From an uncultured Prevotella sp. (lineage in GTDB: Bacteria > Bacteroidota > Bacteroidia > Bacteroidales > Bacteroidaceae), in contig CAMWKM010000010.1 of assembly GCA_947174835.1 (NCBI GenBank), positions 1-38,776 on the forward strand: a DNA stretch of 38,776 bases, given 5' to 3'. The position numbers and the translations under genes are program-made. The stretch's first letter is position 1; each line of letters begins with the position of its first letter. The notes under the pieces are model-generated. The model saw only the letters and a list, made by a program, of their open reading frames with translations. It had not been told where the DNA came from and ran no database searches. Positions 8,601 through 16,259 of the stretch are shown piece by piece.

Positions 8601-10212
8601 TGGTCCAGTTGCAGTTGGCTGTGCCGTCGGCAGTGAAAACGATGCTGCCGTCGGCCTTGAACACGCGGGATGCTCCTTCGCGGCTGCTTGCTCCATCAAG
8701 ACCTTCTTCCAATAAGTCACCGTCCCAATAGATACGCCAGTTGTTGGTGAATCCGCTTGGGCCACCCGAAATGACTTTGTCGGCTACACACGAGATAGTG
8801 CCCGATTGGCTGGAATGGCCGATAGCACCCGGATAGTCGTTGGAGAAGTTGCCGCAGAGGGCTCGTCCGTCGTCACCGGTGGATTGCAGACGATAGTAAA
8901 TCTTGGATGTGGTGGCATCACGGAAGTTCATTGCCGGATTATCCTCGTTGCAATCAAAGATCTCCTGTCCGTGACGATAGGGGTCAAAGTCGCTGCAATG
9001 CTGTGCATCACCATGTCCCAAGCCTGTTGTAGAGAGTCCTTTGCCGTTGTCGTCGATGACCATTGAGCCGAAGACGATCTCATCGCGACCGTCCCAGTCA
9101 ACGTCGGCAATGCCAAAGTTGTGATAACCCTGTCCGTAGTATGGGCTTCCCCAGCCGGCATCATCTTTCCATTCCCAGTATTGCGTCAGCTTGTGAGTCG
9201 TGGGATCTACGCTGAAAGCTTTCATGTGGTGCTTGGTGTAGCAACCGCGTCCCAGGAAGATGAAGGGATGGCGACCATCCAAGAACGGAGCGGCAAAATA
9301 GTGCTTTGTCGAGCGGTGACCGTAACCATCGCCCCAATCGTTGGCAGAACCACGAGGCAGGGGATAGTCAATCCAGAGCGGTGTGGTGCCGCTTCCGATG
9401 GAATAGGGCTTGCCTGTGCTGCCTTCCAGATAGAGCAGGTATTCTGCTCCGGTGTTGGTGTAGGTCATATTGGCTGTCTGCGACACCGTATTGCGGGTGT
9501 TTACATTCATATTACCGATTTCAGTGGTCGTTCCATCGGCATGGTGGATGATCATATTGTCGGCACCACGCATCAGTATTTCGGCCTTGCCGTCACCGTC
9601 CCAGTCGTAACCCACGGCATCATACTGCTCATCGGGACCGCTGACCATATTGGGACCGAGGTCAATCCACCACAGACGATCGCCATTCAGGTTGTAACAT
9701 TCCAGACAATTGTAGGCGGAATCGTTGGCCACGCTGCTTGCGTCAGGGCCATAGTTACGTTTCAAAATAAATTCCGAAATGCCGTCGCCGTCGACATCAG
9801 CCAAGGCAATATCGTTGATGTTATAGTCGTTGGTAATGTCTGTGCCGCGACGTGACTGTAGATTTTTTACGGCAAATTGTATATATTGCGTGTTTTGACG
9901 AGCCTTCGGGGCACTCTTTCCCTGTTCTTTACCTTTTACCACTGCTTCTACCTGATAGGTAGAACCGGCTTTGCCGTTGGGGTCGACGTAGTTGGATACC
10001 TTGAGTGGCGTGCTGTTTACCAGCGTGCCATCGCGGTAGAGATTGTACTCGGTGTCATAATACTCTTCGCCGAAGATTCGCCAACTGACGAATGAACCGG
10101 AGCCCGATGGGATGGCCACCAGTCCGCGATCCAGTTTGTCTGTCACACGTTGTGCGGAAATGCTGTTGGTAAATGCAAACAGCACAACCAATGCAATCAG
10201 GAGTCGTTTCAT
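5695..10212 (-). CDS. Rhamnogalacturonan lyase (PL11) with autotransporter-type repeat extension
   Basis: Predicted 1505-aa secreted protein. After a signal peptide (MKRLLIALVVLFAFTNSISA), residues about 21-610 match polysaccharide lyase family 11 (YesW/YesX type), which cleaves the rhamnogalacturonan-I backbone. Visible features are RVTDKLDRGLVAIPSGSG, calcium-binding-like DVDGDGISEF, DWDGDGKAEI and DVDWDGRDEI, and WGDGYGHRSTKH. Family members are usually about 600 aa and end there. The remaining 900 residues contain Gly/Thr/Asn-rich beta repeats of the autotransporter-associated strand type, clearest near 711 (GDGTLNL...YTGETNIWAGTLNF), 976 (GVGTLTI...YTGGTRISGGV) and 1277 (GTGKVTWNGANTNTGTTTV). 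The end (IYDLRGHLI...GVYIIEGRKVVVK) resembles a type IX sorting tail. It is the first gene of the operon, with a Bacteroidetes-type promoter upstream. Function of the extension is unknown; adhesion or surface display is a guess. Confidence 0.93.
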   Translation of the reverse strand: MKRLLIALVVLFAFTNSISAQRVTDKLDRGLVAIPSGSGSFVSWRIFGEEYYDTEYNLYRDGTLVNSTPLKVSNYVDPNGKAGSTYQVEAVVKGKEQGKSAPKARQNTQYIQFAVKNLQSRRGTDITNDYNINDIALADVDGDGISEFILKRNYGPDASSVANDSAYNCLECYNLNGDRLWWIDLGPNMVSGPDEQYDAVGYDWDGDGKAEILMRGADNMIIHHADGTTTEIGNMNVNTRNTVSQTANMTYTNTGAEYLLYLEGSTGKPYSIGSGTTPLWIDYPLPRGSANDWGDGYGHRSTKHYFAAPFLDGRHPFIFLGRGCYTKHHMKAFSVDPTTHKLTQYWEWKDDAGWGSPYYGQGYHNFGIADVDWDGRDEIVFGSMVIDDNGKGLSTTGLGHGDAQHCSDFDPYRHGQEIFDCNEDNPAMNFRDATTSKIYYRLQSTGDDGRALCGNFSNDYPGAIGHSSQSGTISCVADKVISGGPSGFTNNWRIYWDGDLLEEGLDGASSREGASRVFKADGSIVFTADGTANCNWTKNTPSAAGDILGDWREEIIVRTSDNKYVRVYTTDIPTSYRNYTLWHDHQYRQGMVWESIGYNQPPHTSYFLGEMEGITMAPPPLTMTNRTEVANNGTIGSSLNDQHVIVCETNDTKITVSDGAKPWIATFNIPSWVQGTNSTVTTGNPKINYVYYTCNVEGGAFAGTMRLVKQGDGTLNLPKVNQLYTGETNIWAGTLNFDGTLKNSPLWLNRFAELNSDGGVFRSIKMDYDAKLRPGRGDNKGILTTDTLKLGFGSRVIFDIYDDLTADQINVKQLTIETKTWQYGPQYLTPVFEIVDHSANGTQTGKYLLGMVETITNDLQSIRIEGIGTKYKCTLSQEDGKLYLNISTMRDATEIIWQGDDSQIWDRGISENFVDATGEKLSFVTGDKVIFNSNSTSRNVTLAGELEADSVIVDNNGAYTFNGDGSLVGNTTLVKRGVGTLTINTDNTYTGGTRISGGVVIVKSLANANQAKGNLGSVVTNGNLFVMENGGELRTTAAVTNGSTIMFEGEQGGAINNTNDYIVDRAMTGTTLTKKGTGWMKLNVNNTALNKLVITAGTVQCVNAGTPAKSVEYQGGTLRENTSSSYAVNVPQGKTGFWYLANRSTYTNKVSGKGTLTIYCVTEKGSNYYATRTPIQCNFTDFEGTLKPTSSLDDPAVLRFTMNIAGSMPKGTMNIEKGVEVQNSGKTFHIGKLSGTGSLGGSCTFSNGASVGANTWQVGNDAIWTTSVTVVSNANLVKVGTGKVTWNGANTNTGTTTVKEGELGINSKTKLGTGQLSVSKGATFSGTNTAANALTNSSATINGTIRPGTYSGTTTGDIYFASKNVTIGTDGVLEIGALQCATATSNGGTSISGINTLTINGTIRIIPSATNTLQPGDSIRIFKATTFAGTPRIEAQNGIEWDDSRIAEGLLFVKNVDTGIHQIIDNLHPRNIYDLRGHLIREKATSIEGLRPGVYIIEGRKVVVK

Positions 10213-10255
10213 TTTTTAGTAGTATTTAGTTAGTATTTACGTTTTTTTTAGGTTG

Positions 10256-10289
10256 CAAAGTTACGGATTTAAAGTGAGATTTATGCCAA
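10256..10289 (-). promoter_or_regulatory. Promoter of the pectin operon
   Basis: On the minus strand the -7 box TAACTTTG is at 10256-10263 and a weaker -33 element, TTGG, at 10286-10289, 22 bp away. It lies about 45 bp before the lyase start codon, in the divergent spacer shared with asnA. Confidence 0.6.
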
Positions 10290-10401
10290 TTATACATTAT
10301 TTAATATAAGAAACGGTTGCTGTGATACTTGTTCTTTTCTTGCAAAAAGATAGTAAAAGCCGATTTTTAGTGTCTATTTGAAAAGATTTTTATGTAGAAT
10401 G

Positions 10402-10432
10402 TTTGCAGATTAGTATATTATTGTTATCTTTG
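10402..10432 (+). promoter_or_regulatory. Promoter of asnA
   Basis: A textbook Bacteroidetes promoter: -33 TTTG at 10402-10405, a 19-bp spacer, and -7 TATCTTTG at 10425-10432, 26 bp before the ATG. Confidence 0.85.
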
Positions 10433-10458
10433 CAGGCAAATTAAAGATAACTATTAGT

Positions 10459-11496
10459 ATGAGTCAAATTATTAAACCGATAAGTTATGAACGCCTGCTT
10501 GATATGCGACAGACCGAGCAGGGCATCAAATTGATAAAAGAGTTTTTTCAGGCTAACCTCAGCACGGAATTACGTTTGCGCCGAGTGACGGCTCCTCTCT
10601 TTGTGTTGAAGGGATTGGGTATTAACGATGATTTGAATGGTGTGGAGCGTGCTGTCACTTTCCCTATCAAGGATTTGGGGGATGCTCATGCCGAAGTGGT
10701 TCATTCGCTGGCTAAGTGGAAGCGTCTGACATTGGCTGAGTATGAGATAGAGGCGGGCTACGGCATCTATACTGATATGAATGCAATCCGTGCCGATGAG
10801 GAACTGGATAATCTGCACTCGCTTTATGTCGATCAATGGGACTGGGAGGCTGTCATTAGCAAGGAAGACCGCACACTGACCTTCCTGAAGAATATAGTAG
10901 AGCGTATCTATTCGGCCATCCGTCGTACGGAATATTTAGTTTGTGAGACTTACCCCCAGATTAAACCTTTCTTGCCGGAGAAAATTCATTTTATTCATGC
11001 TGAGGAACTGCTTCACATGTATCCGGACAAAACACCCAGAGAGCGTGAGGATGCTATCTGCGAGGCATACGGGGCAGTGTTTGTCATAGGTATCGGCTGC
11101 GAACTCTCCAACGGAGAAAAGCATGATGGCCGTGCGCCAGACTATGATGACTGGTCTACGTTGGCAGAGAATGGTCGTCAGGGCCTGAATGGTGATATCT
11201 TGATCTGGTATCCTGTACTGGGTCGTTCGTTCGAACTTTCGTCAATGGGTATCCGTGTCAACAAGGAGAGTTTGTTGCACCAGTTGAAACTCGAAGGTCA
11301 AGAGGCTCGTGAACAACTCTATTTCCACCGGCAGTTGCTTGACGACAAGTTGCCGCTTAGTATCGGTGGTGGTATTGGTCAGAGCCGTCTCTGTATGGTG
11401 CTGTTGCATAAAGCTCATATCGGTGAGATTCAGGCCAGTATCTGGCCGGAAGATATGCGCCGTGAGTGTCGGGAACTGGGTATGCCGCTGATATAG
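10459..11496 (+). CDS. asnA: Aspartate-ammonia ligase (AsnA-type asparagine synthetase)
   Basis: 345-aa cytoplasmic enzyme making asparagine from aspartate, ATP and ammonia; the E. coli enzyme is about 330 aa. It has the class II aminoacyl-tRNA-synthetase-like fold of the family. Clear family stretches are GIYTDMNAIRADEE, YVDQWDWE, APDYDDWST and the ATP-binding motif-3-like GGGIGQSRLCM near residue 300. The ATG at 10459 is supported by the promoter ending 26 bp upstream. It appears monocistronic; dnaX downstream has its own promoter. Confidence 0.97.
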   Translation: MSQIIKPISYERLLDMRQTEQGIKLIKEFFQANLSTELRLRRVTAPLFVLKGLGINDDLNGVERAVTFPIKDLGDAHAEVVHSLAKWKRLTLAEYEIEAGYGIYTDMNAIRADEELDNLHSLYVDQWDWEAVISKEDRTLTFLKNIVERIYSAIRRTEYLVCETYPQIKPFLPEKIHFIHAEELLHMYPDKTPREREDAICEAYGAVFVIGIGCELSNGEKHDGRAPDYDDWSTLAENGRQGLNGDILIWYPVLGRSFELSSMGIRVNKESLLHQLKLEGQEAREQLYFHRQLLDDKLPLSIGGGIGQSRLCMVLLHKAHIGEIQASIWPEDMRRECRELGMPLI

Positions 11497-11536
11497 TACA
11501 AGTCGATAAGTTTTGTAGAAATATTCTCTCCTGTCT

Positions 11537-11567
11537 TTTGGTATTTCAGGAAAATATGCTACCTTTG
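11537..11567 (+). promoter_or_regulatory. Promoter of dnaX operon
   Basis: -33 TTTG at 11537-11540, 19-bp spacer, -7 TACCTTTG at 11560-11567. The dnaX ATG follows 25 bp later. Confidence 0.85.
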
Positions 11568-11592
11568 TAGCCATAAAAATTGAAACAGAGAT

Positions 11593-13332
11593 ATGGAGTA
11601 TATTGTTTCGGCAAGAAAATACCGTCCGATGTCGTTCGATACGGTCGTGGGTCAGTCTGCGCTGACCACGACACTGAAGAACGCGGTGAAGAGCGGTAAA
11701 CTGGCTCATGCCTATCTGTTCTGCGGACCACGAGGGGTGGGAAAAACCACTTGTGCCCGCATCTTCGCTAAAGCCATCAACTGCCAGAATCCGACTGCCG
11801 ACGGTGAGGCCTGCAACGAATGTGAGAGTTGTCTGTCGTTTAATGAGCAGCGCTCGCTGAACATCTTTGAGCTTGATGCTGCTTCGAACAACTCGGTGGA
11901 GCACATTAAGACGTTGATGGAACAGACCCGTATTCCACCGCAGGTAGGTAAATACAAGGTTTTTATTATTGACGAAGTGCACATGTTGTCAACGGCTGCC
12001 TTCAATGCGTTTCTGAAGACGCTTGAGGAACCGCCTGCTCATGTCATCTTTATCCTTGCTACGACAGAGAAACATAAGATCCTACCTACTATCCTCAGCC
12101 GTTGCCAGATCTACGACTTTGAACGCATGACGGTGCAGAATACTATTCAGCATCTGAAGAGTGTGGCCGAAAAAGAGGGCATACAATATGAGGAGGAGGC
12201 GTTGGCTGTGATTGCAGAAAAGGCTGATGGCGGTATGCGCGATGCCTTGAGTATCTTCGATCAGGCCGCTTCATTCTGCCAAGGCAACATTACTTATCAG
12301 AAAGTTATTGAGGATCTCAATGTGCTTGACTCGGAATATTATTTCCGTATCATCGACTTCTCCATAGAAAATAAGGTGACAGACATCATGGTTTTGTTCA
12401 ACGATGTGGTGAACAAAGGGTTCGATGGCGGTTTGCTTGTTCAAGGATTGGCTCGGCACGTCCGCAATGTGCTGATGGCTAAAGATCCGCAGACACTCCC
12501 TTTGCTGGAAGTCAGTGAACAGGCGGGACAGCGCTATGTGGAACAGGCCCGTAAAGCTGACACTCGTTTCTTGTACGGTGCTTTGCGTCTGATGAACCAG
12601 TGCGATATCAATTATCGTCAGTCCAGTAATAAACGGTTGCTCGTAGAACTGACGCTTATTGAGATAGCCCAACTGACACAGCCTGAGGAGGGGCCAGCTA
12701 ATGGGCGTAAGCCCAGAAGATTGAAATCCCTGTTTAAACAATTGATTCGTCAGGCACAGCCCAAGCAGTCGGCCCCGCAGGTAGCCGCGGTTGTGCAAGA
12801 GAATCCTGATCAGAAGAAAGCTCAAGTCTCTCAGAATACTCCGAGCCCTTCTCTGAAAGTCTCCAATCTGGGTATGTCGTGGAGTAATCTGCGTCAGCAG
12901 GGCAAGCCGAAGAAAATGCAGATATTGCCCGGAACTCAGGGCATTGGAGAGAATACAGCCTCTGAAAGTGAAATCTTCTCGCAGGAAGCACTGGAGTTGC
13001 AATGGATGTCGATGTGCAACCGTATGCCTCAGAAACTGAGCGGTATTGCCACACGAATGAAGAATATGAATCCCGTCATAAAGGAGATGCCTGCTGTAGA
13101 GGTGGTTGTTGCCAACGAGATTATCAAGGCTGAGGTGGAGCAGATCAAAGGAAGCATCGTGAATACCCTGAAGTTCCATCTGCATAACAGTGATATTACT
13201 CTCACTATCACCTTGGCGGAGAAAGGTGAAAGGGAAAAGGTGCTCAGTCGTCGGGAACAATTTGAGGAGATGGTTCGCCAGAACCCGTCGGTGGGTAAGT
13301 TGTGGGCGCTATTCGATTTGGAATTGGCATAA
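11593..13332 (+). CDS. dnaX: DNA polymerase III subunit gamma/tau
   Basis: 579-aa clamp-loader ATPase of the replicative polymerase. The N-terminal AAA+ module is clear: Walker A GPRGVGKT (residues 45-52), zinc-finger cysteines C64, C74, C77 and C80, Walker B IIDEVH (125-130), and the arginine-finger SRC motif (169-171). A helical collar domain follows to about residue 360. After that comes a Gln/Lys-rich, weakly conserved linker (about 370-470) and a C-terminal tau-like domain. I see no obvious slippery A/T run that would produce a short gamma form. It is the first gene of a three-gene run ending at the terminator at 14087-14122. Confidence 0.97.
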   Translation: MEYIVSARKYRPMSFDTVVGQSALTTTLKNAVKSGKLAHAYLFCGPRGVGKTTCARIFAKAINCQNPTADGEACNECESCLSFNEQRSLNIFELDAASNNSVEHIKTLMEQTRIPPQVGKYKVFIIDEVHMLSTAAFNAFLKTLEEPPAHVIFILATTEKHKILPTILSRCQIYDFERMTVQNTIQHLKSVAEKEGIQYEEEALAVIAEKADGGMRDALSIFDQAASFCQGNITYQKVIEDLNVLDSEYYFRIIDFSIENKVTDIMVLFNDVVNKGFDGGLLVQGLARHVRNVLMAKDPQTLPLLEVSEQAGQRYVEQARKADTRFLYGALRLMNQCDINYRQSSNKRLLVELTLIEIAQLTQPEEGPANGRKPRRLKSLFKQLIRQAQPKQSAPQVAAVVQENPDQKKAQVSQNTPSPSLKVSNLGMSWSNLRQQGKPKKMQILPGTQGIGENTASESEIFSQEALELQWMSMCNRMPQKLSGIATRMKNMNPVIKEMPAVEVVVANEIIKAEVEQIKGSIVNTLKFHLHNSDITLTITLAEKGEREKVLSRREQFEEMVRQNPSVGKLWALFDLELA

Positions 13333-13344
13333 TAAGAGTTGGAT

Positions 13345-13698
13345 ATGAAGAGAATAAAGAATATGCTGAAAAAATTTATCCACATCCCTTATATGAAATA
13401 TATCGTGGTGTCGGTGCTTGGTTTCGTGTTGATTGGATTTGTCGGCTCTAACAGCGTGCTGGCTCATCTGGATAATAAACAGCGCATCAGCGAACTGAAC
13501 GATGAGATTGAATATTTTGAGGAAGAGTATTCACGCGATCAGGCTCGCATCCGTCGCCTCCAGACCGACCCGAAAGCTATGGAGCAAATTGCCCGTGAGC
13601 GTTATTTTATGAAACACGATGACGAGGATATCTTTGTATTGAGTGACGACGAGCGTCATTCGTTGACTAAAAAGTCTGCCGATGAAACCGTTAAGTAA
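13345..13698 (+). CDS. Septum formation initiator (DivIC/FtsB family)
   Basis: 117-aa small cell-division protein. A single membrane helix (about residues 14-36, YIVVSVLGFVLIGFVGSNSV) is followed by a coiled coil (KQRISELNDEIEYFEEEYSRDQARIRRL) and the family motif region KAMEQIARERYFMKHDDEDIF. This topology matches FtsB/DivIC proteins that bridge FtsL and FtsQ in the divisome. I chose the ATG at 13345 over an in-frame TTG two codons upstream, because Met-Lys-Arg is the usual start pattern and purine-rich AAGAG lies just before it. It begins 12 bp after dnaX and overlaps the next gene by 17 bp, so all three are probably co-transcribed. Confidence 0.92.
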   Translation: MKRIKNMLKKFIHIPYMKYIVVSVLGFVLIGFVGSNSVLAHLDNKQRISELNDEIEYFEEEYSRDQARIRRLQTDPKAMEQIARERYFMKHDDEDIFVLSDDERHSLTKKSADETVK

Positions 13699-14083
13699 GT
13701 GGCAGAATGTCATTTTTATGATTGGGGCCGTGCTGATAGTTGTCGGTGCTGCTAGTAGTATCTTCCGTTGGAATGTCTATCCCTATGTTTTCTCTGTTGG
13801 TGCCGTGTGCTATGCTGTTGTACAGATGATGCAGCAGTATGAGGGAAATAGCTTCATTGTCCGTCGTTTGCTGCGCATTCAGGTCATTAGTGATTTCCTT
13901 CTGTTGTTGACCGGGGTGCTGATGTTTGCCAACGATGGTAATTCTTTTGGTTTGGAGTGGCTCAACTATGTCAATTATGTACAGAATAATTGGGTGGTAA
14001 CTCTCCTTTTGACAGCCATCCTGCAACTGTACACAACCTTCCGAATAAGCAAGGAACTGGAAAAAGAGGCAAAAAAACGCTAA
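13682..14083 (+). CDS. Small four-helix inner-membrane protein, unknown function
   Basis: 133-aa protein that I do not recognise beyond its membrane character. About four hydrophobic helices are visible: VIFMIGAVLIVVGAASSIF, YVFSVGAVCYAVVQMM, ISDFLLLLTGVLMFA and WVVTLLLTAILQLYTTF. The N-terminus and the basic C-terminus (ELEKEAKKR) are probably cytoplasmic. The start codon lies inside the end of the DivIC-like gene (17-bp overlap), indicating translational coupling, so a role linked to the envelope or division is possible but inferred only from position. A strong terminator follows at once. Confidence 0.85.
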   Translation: MKPLSKWQNVIFMIGAVLIVVGAASSIFRWNVYPYVFSVGAVCYAVVQMMQQYEGNSFIVRRLLRIQVISDFLLLLTGVLMFANDGNSFGLEWLNYVNYVQNNWVVTLLLTAILQLYTTFRISKELEKEAKKR

Positions 14084-14086
14084 AAG

Positions 14087-14122
14087 TTTGCGCATTTGTT
14101 TTAAATTGCGCAAATTTTTTTT
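14087..14122 (+). terminator. Terminator of dnaX-divIC-membrane protein operon
   Basis: Stem TTTGCGCA (14087-14094) pairs with TGCGCAAA (14107-14114), extended by A-T pairs, and is followed by eight T residues (14115-14122). It begins 4 bp after the stop codon. Confidence 0.9.
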
Positions 14123-14142
14123 CGTAGTTCAATATATCGTTG

Positions 14143-14150
14143 TACATTTG
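14143..14150 (+). promoter_or_regulatory. -7 box before the DUF4369 lipoprotein operon
   Basis: TACATTTG at 14143-14150 fits the TAnnTTTG consensus. The -33 position is poor (TTCG at 14121-14124, overlapping the T tract of the preceding terminator). The ATG is 14 bp downstream, preceded by GGAG at 14156-14159. Confidence 0.6.
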
Positions 14151-14164
14151 CACATGGAGAATAA

Positions 14165-14929
14165 ATGAACTTTATGAAGAAAGTACTTTATCTGATAGCC
14201 TGTGTGGCTATGTTGACGTCTTGTGCTGATCAGTATAATATCCAGGGCTCGTCGTCGGTGTCGATTCTCGATGGTAGTAAACTCTATCTGAAAGTCCTAA
14301 AGGAGAAAGACTTGTCGGACCTTGATTCATGTGAGGTGGTGCACGGACAGTTTCATTTTGCTGGACTGCTTGATACAACCTATATGGCATCGCTCCATAT
14401 AGGTGAACAGAGTATCATGCCGCTGGTGGTAGAAAAGGGTAACATTGTGGTTCGTATTGATAACGCACTTCAGAAAGTTTCTGGTACGCCGTTGAACGAT
14501 GCTCTCTATGACTTTCTTGATAAGCATACCCGTCTGCAAAACCAACTTCAGGAGTTGGACCATCGTTTCAGTCAGATGTTGCTCGATGGTATAGAGGAAG
14601 ATGAAATTGATAGAATATTGTCAGCCGAGGCTGCCGTGATTGCCCAGCAGGAAGATAGTTTGGTGAGTGATTTCGTTGTAGCCAATTTTGAGAATGTGTT
14701 GGGACCGTTCGTTTTCATTCAGATGAGTTCGTCTGTTCCTCAGATTGAGCATATCATGAGTAAGGCTCCCGAGTCATTCAAACGTATTGAGTCGGTGGCC
14801 GAGTTCTATAAATATGTCACCAATACGGGTGATACACATAAGACAGAATCGTCGGCTTCTGTAAATAATGGTGAAATCGACGATGCAACCATACAAGATA
14901 TCCTAAATGGCAATGACAACGTTCATTAA
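14165..14929 (+). CDS. DUF4369-type lipoprotein
   Basis: 254-aa predicted lipoprotein. The signal sequence ends in the lipobox LTSC with the lipidated Cys at residue 20. A DUF4369-like beta-sandwich follows (GSKLYLKVLKEKDL, DSCEVVHGQFHFAGLLD, MPLVVEKGNIVVRID, GTPLND). In many Bacteroidetes this domain precedes a TlpA-type thioredoxin domain; here no CxxC thioredoxin motif follows, only a helical segment and an acidic, low-complexity end. An in-frame ATG at 14174 would give the cleaner start MKKVLYLIA, but 14165 has the better-placed GGAG. It overlaps pyrC by 23 bp, so it heads a coupled operon. Function unknown. Confidence 0.88.
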   Translation: MNFMKKVLYLIACVAMLTSCADQYNIQGSSSVSILDGSKLYLKVLKEKDLSDLDSCEVVHGQFHFAGLLDTTYMASLHIGEQSIMPLVVEKGNIVVRIDNALQKVSGTPLNDALYDFLDKHTRLQNQLQELDHRFSQMLLDGIEEDEIDRILSAEAAVIAQQEDSLVSDFVVANFENVLGPFVFIQMSSSVPQIEHIMSKAPESFKRIESVAEFYKYVTNTGDTHKTESSASVNNGEIDDATIQDILNGNDNVH

Positions 14930-16259
14930 GGGAGCGCACATTGTCAATGAAGGTCGCTGCTTCAAGGGCTCTTTAGTCATTGAAGGTGAAAAGATCGTGG
15001 ATATATTGGAAGGCAGTATATCTCATATTCCATCATCATCTCTTACCATTGATGCCTCCGGTTGTTATGTGTTGCCAGGCATCATTGATACTCATGTGCA
15101 TTTTCGCGAGCCAGGCATGACCGAGAAGGCCGACATTGAGAGCGAGAGCCGTGCTGCCGCTGCTGGTGGTGTAACTTCCTATTTTGAGATGCCTAATACT
15201 GTGCCGCAGACCACAACCCTTGAGGCTTTGGATGATAAGTTCCAACGGGCGGCTTGCAGCAGCCATGTGAATTACACCTTCTTCTTTGGGGCTACCAATA
15301 ACAATGTGGAATTGTTTGATCGGCTTGATCCTCATCGGGTACCCGGCATCAAACTCTTCATGGGTAGCAGTACGGGGAATATGCTCGTTGACCGCGATGA
15401 AGTTTTAGAGAAAATCTTTGCCTCGGCCAAGTTGCCTATTATGGCTCATTGCGAGGATACTGCTGTCATCAACCAGAATATGGCTGTAGCCAAACAGGGT
15501 AACGGTGATGATCCCGATGTTAGTCTTCATCCACTTATTCGTAGCGAGGAGGCTTGTCTGAAGTCTACTCGGAAGGCAGTCGAATTGGCAGGGAAACACC
15601 ATGCCCGTCTCCATGTGGCCCATCTTTCTACTGCTGAGGAGTTGGAACTCTTTCTGCCGTGCCCCGCAAACTGCGATTCTATAGAGGCTGCTATAACTGC
15701 CGAGGTGACCGTCGGCCATCTCTTTTTCTCGATGCTCGACTATCAGCACCTTGGTACCCGTATCAAAGTAAATCCCGCCATCAAGAGTCCCGTTGATCAG
15801 TTTATGTTGCGCGAATCACTTAACGATGGACGTATCACAACTATTGCTACTGATCATGCTCCCCATCTTCTTTCTCAGAAGCAGGGTGGCTGTGCAAAGG
15901 CTGCCAGCGGTATGCCGATGGTGCAGTTCTCATTGCCCACAATGCTCGAATTGGTCGACCGGAAGGTGCTTACCATTGAGCGACTGGTAGACCTGATGGC
16001 TCATAATCCCGCCCGTCTGTTTGAGGTGCGTAAGCGTGGTTTTATACGTGCAGGTTATCAGGCTGACTTGGTTGTCGTACGTCCTCACAGTCCTTGGACG
16101 GTGACTCCCGAAGTGATTCAGAGCAAGTGCAAATGGAGTCCTATGGAGGGACACACCTTTGATTGGCGGGTTGAGCAGACTTTCTGCAACGGTCACCTTG
16201 TATATAATGAAGGAATGGTGGACTGTAAATACATCGGTCAGCCCCTGACATTCAGATGA
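14907..16259 (+). CDS. pyrC: Dihydroorotase
   Basis: 450-aa zinc amidohydrolase that interconverts N-carbamoyl-aspartate and dihydroorotate in pyrimidine synthesis. The metal site is fully present: HVHFREPG (H63, H65), the lysine that would be carboxylated (K149, GIKLFMGSS), H181 (AHCED), H239 (VAHLSTAEE) and the catalytic Asp in ATDHAPH (D316). Length and motifs fit the longer class I-like dihydroorotases. The intact metal ligands argue against an inactive PyrC-like homologue. It starts inside the preceding lipoprotein gene and its stop overlaps the next start by 4 bp (ATGA), so translation is coupled along this run. Confidence 0.96.
   Translation: MAMTTFIKGAHIVNEGRCFKGSLVIEGEKIVDILEGSISHIPSSSLTIDASGCYVLPGIIDTHVHFREPGMTEKADIESESRAAAAGGVTSYFEMPNTVPQTTTLEALDDKFQRAACSSHVNYTFFFGATNNNVELFDRLDPHRVPGIKLFMGSSTGNMLVDRDEVLEKIFASAKLPIMAHCEDTAVINQNMAVAKQGNGDDPDVSLHPLIRSEEACLKSTRKAVELAGKHHARLHVAHLSTAEELELFLPCPANCDSIEAAITAEVTVGHLFFSMLDYQHLGTRIKVNPAIKSPVDQFMLRESLNDGRITTIATDHAPHLLSQKQGGCAKAASGMPMVQFSLPTMLELVDRKVLTIERLVDLMAHNPARLFEVRKRGFIRAGYQADLVVVRPHSPWTVTPEVIQSKCKWSPMEGHTFDWRVEQTFCNGHLVYNEGMVDCKYIGQPLTFR

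Noticed and set aside
12271..13260. 329-aa minus-strand frame within dnaX
   Set aside because: It lies opposite intact dnaX and its translation has no recognisable domain or start signal.
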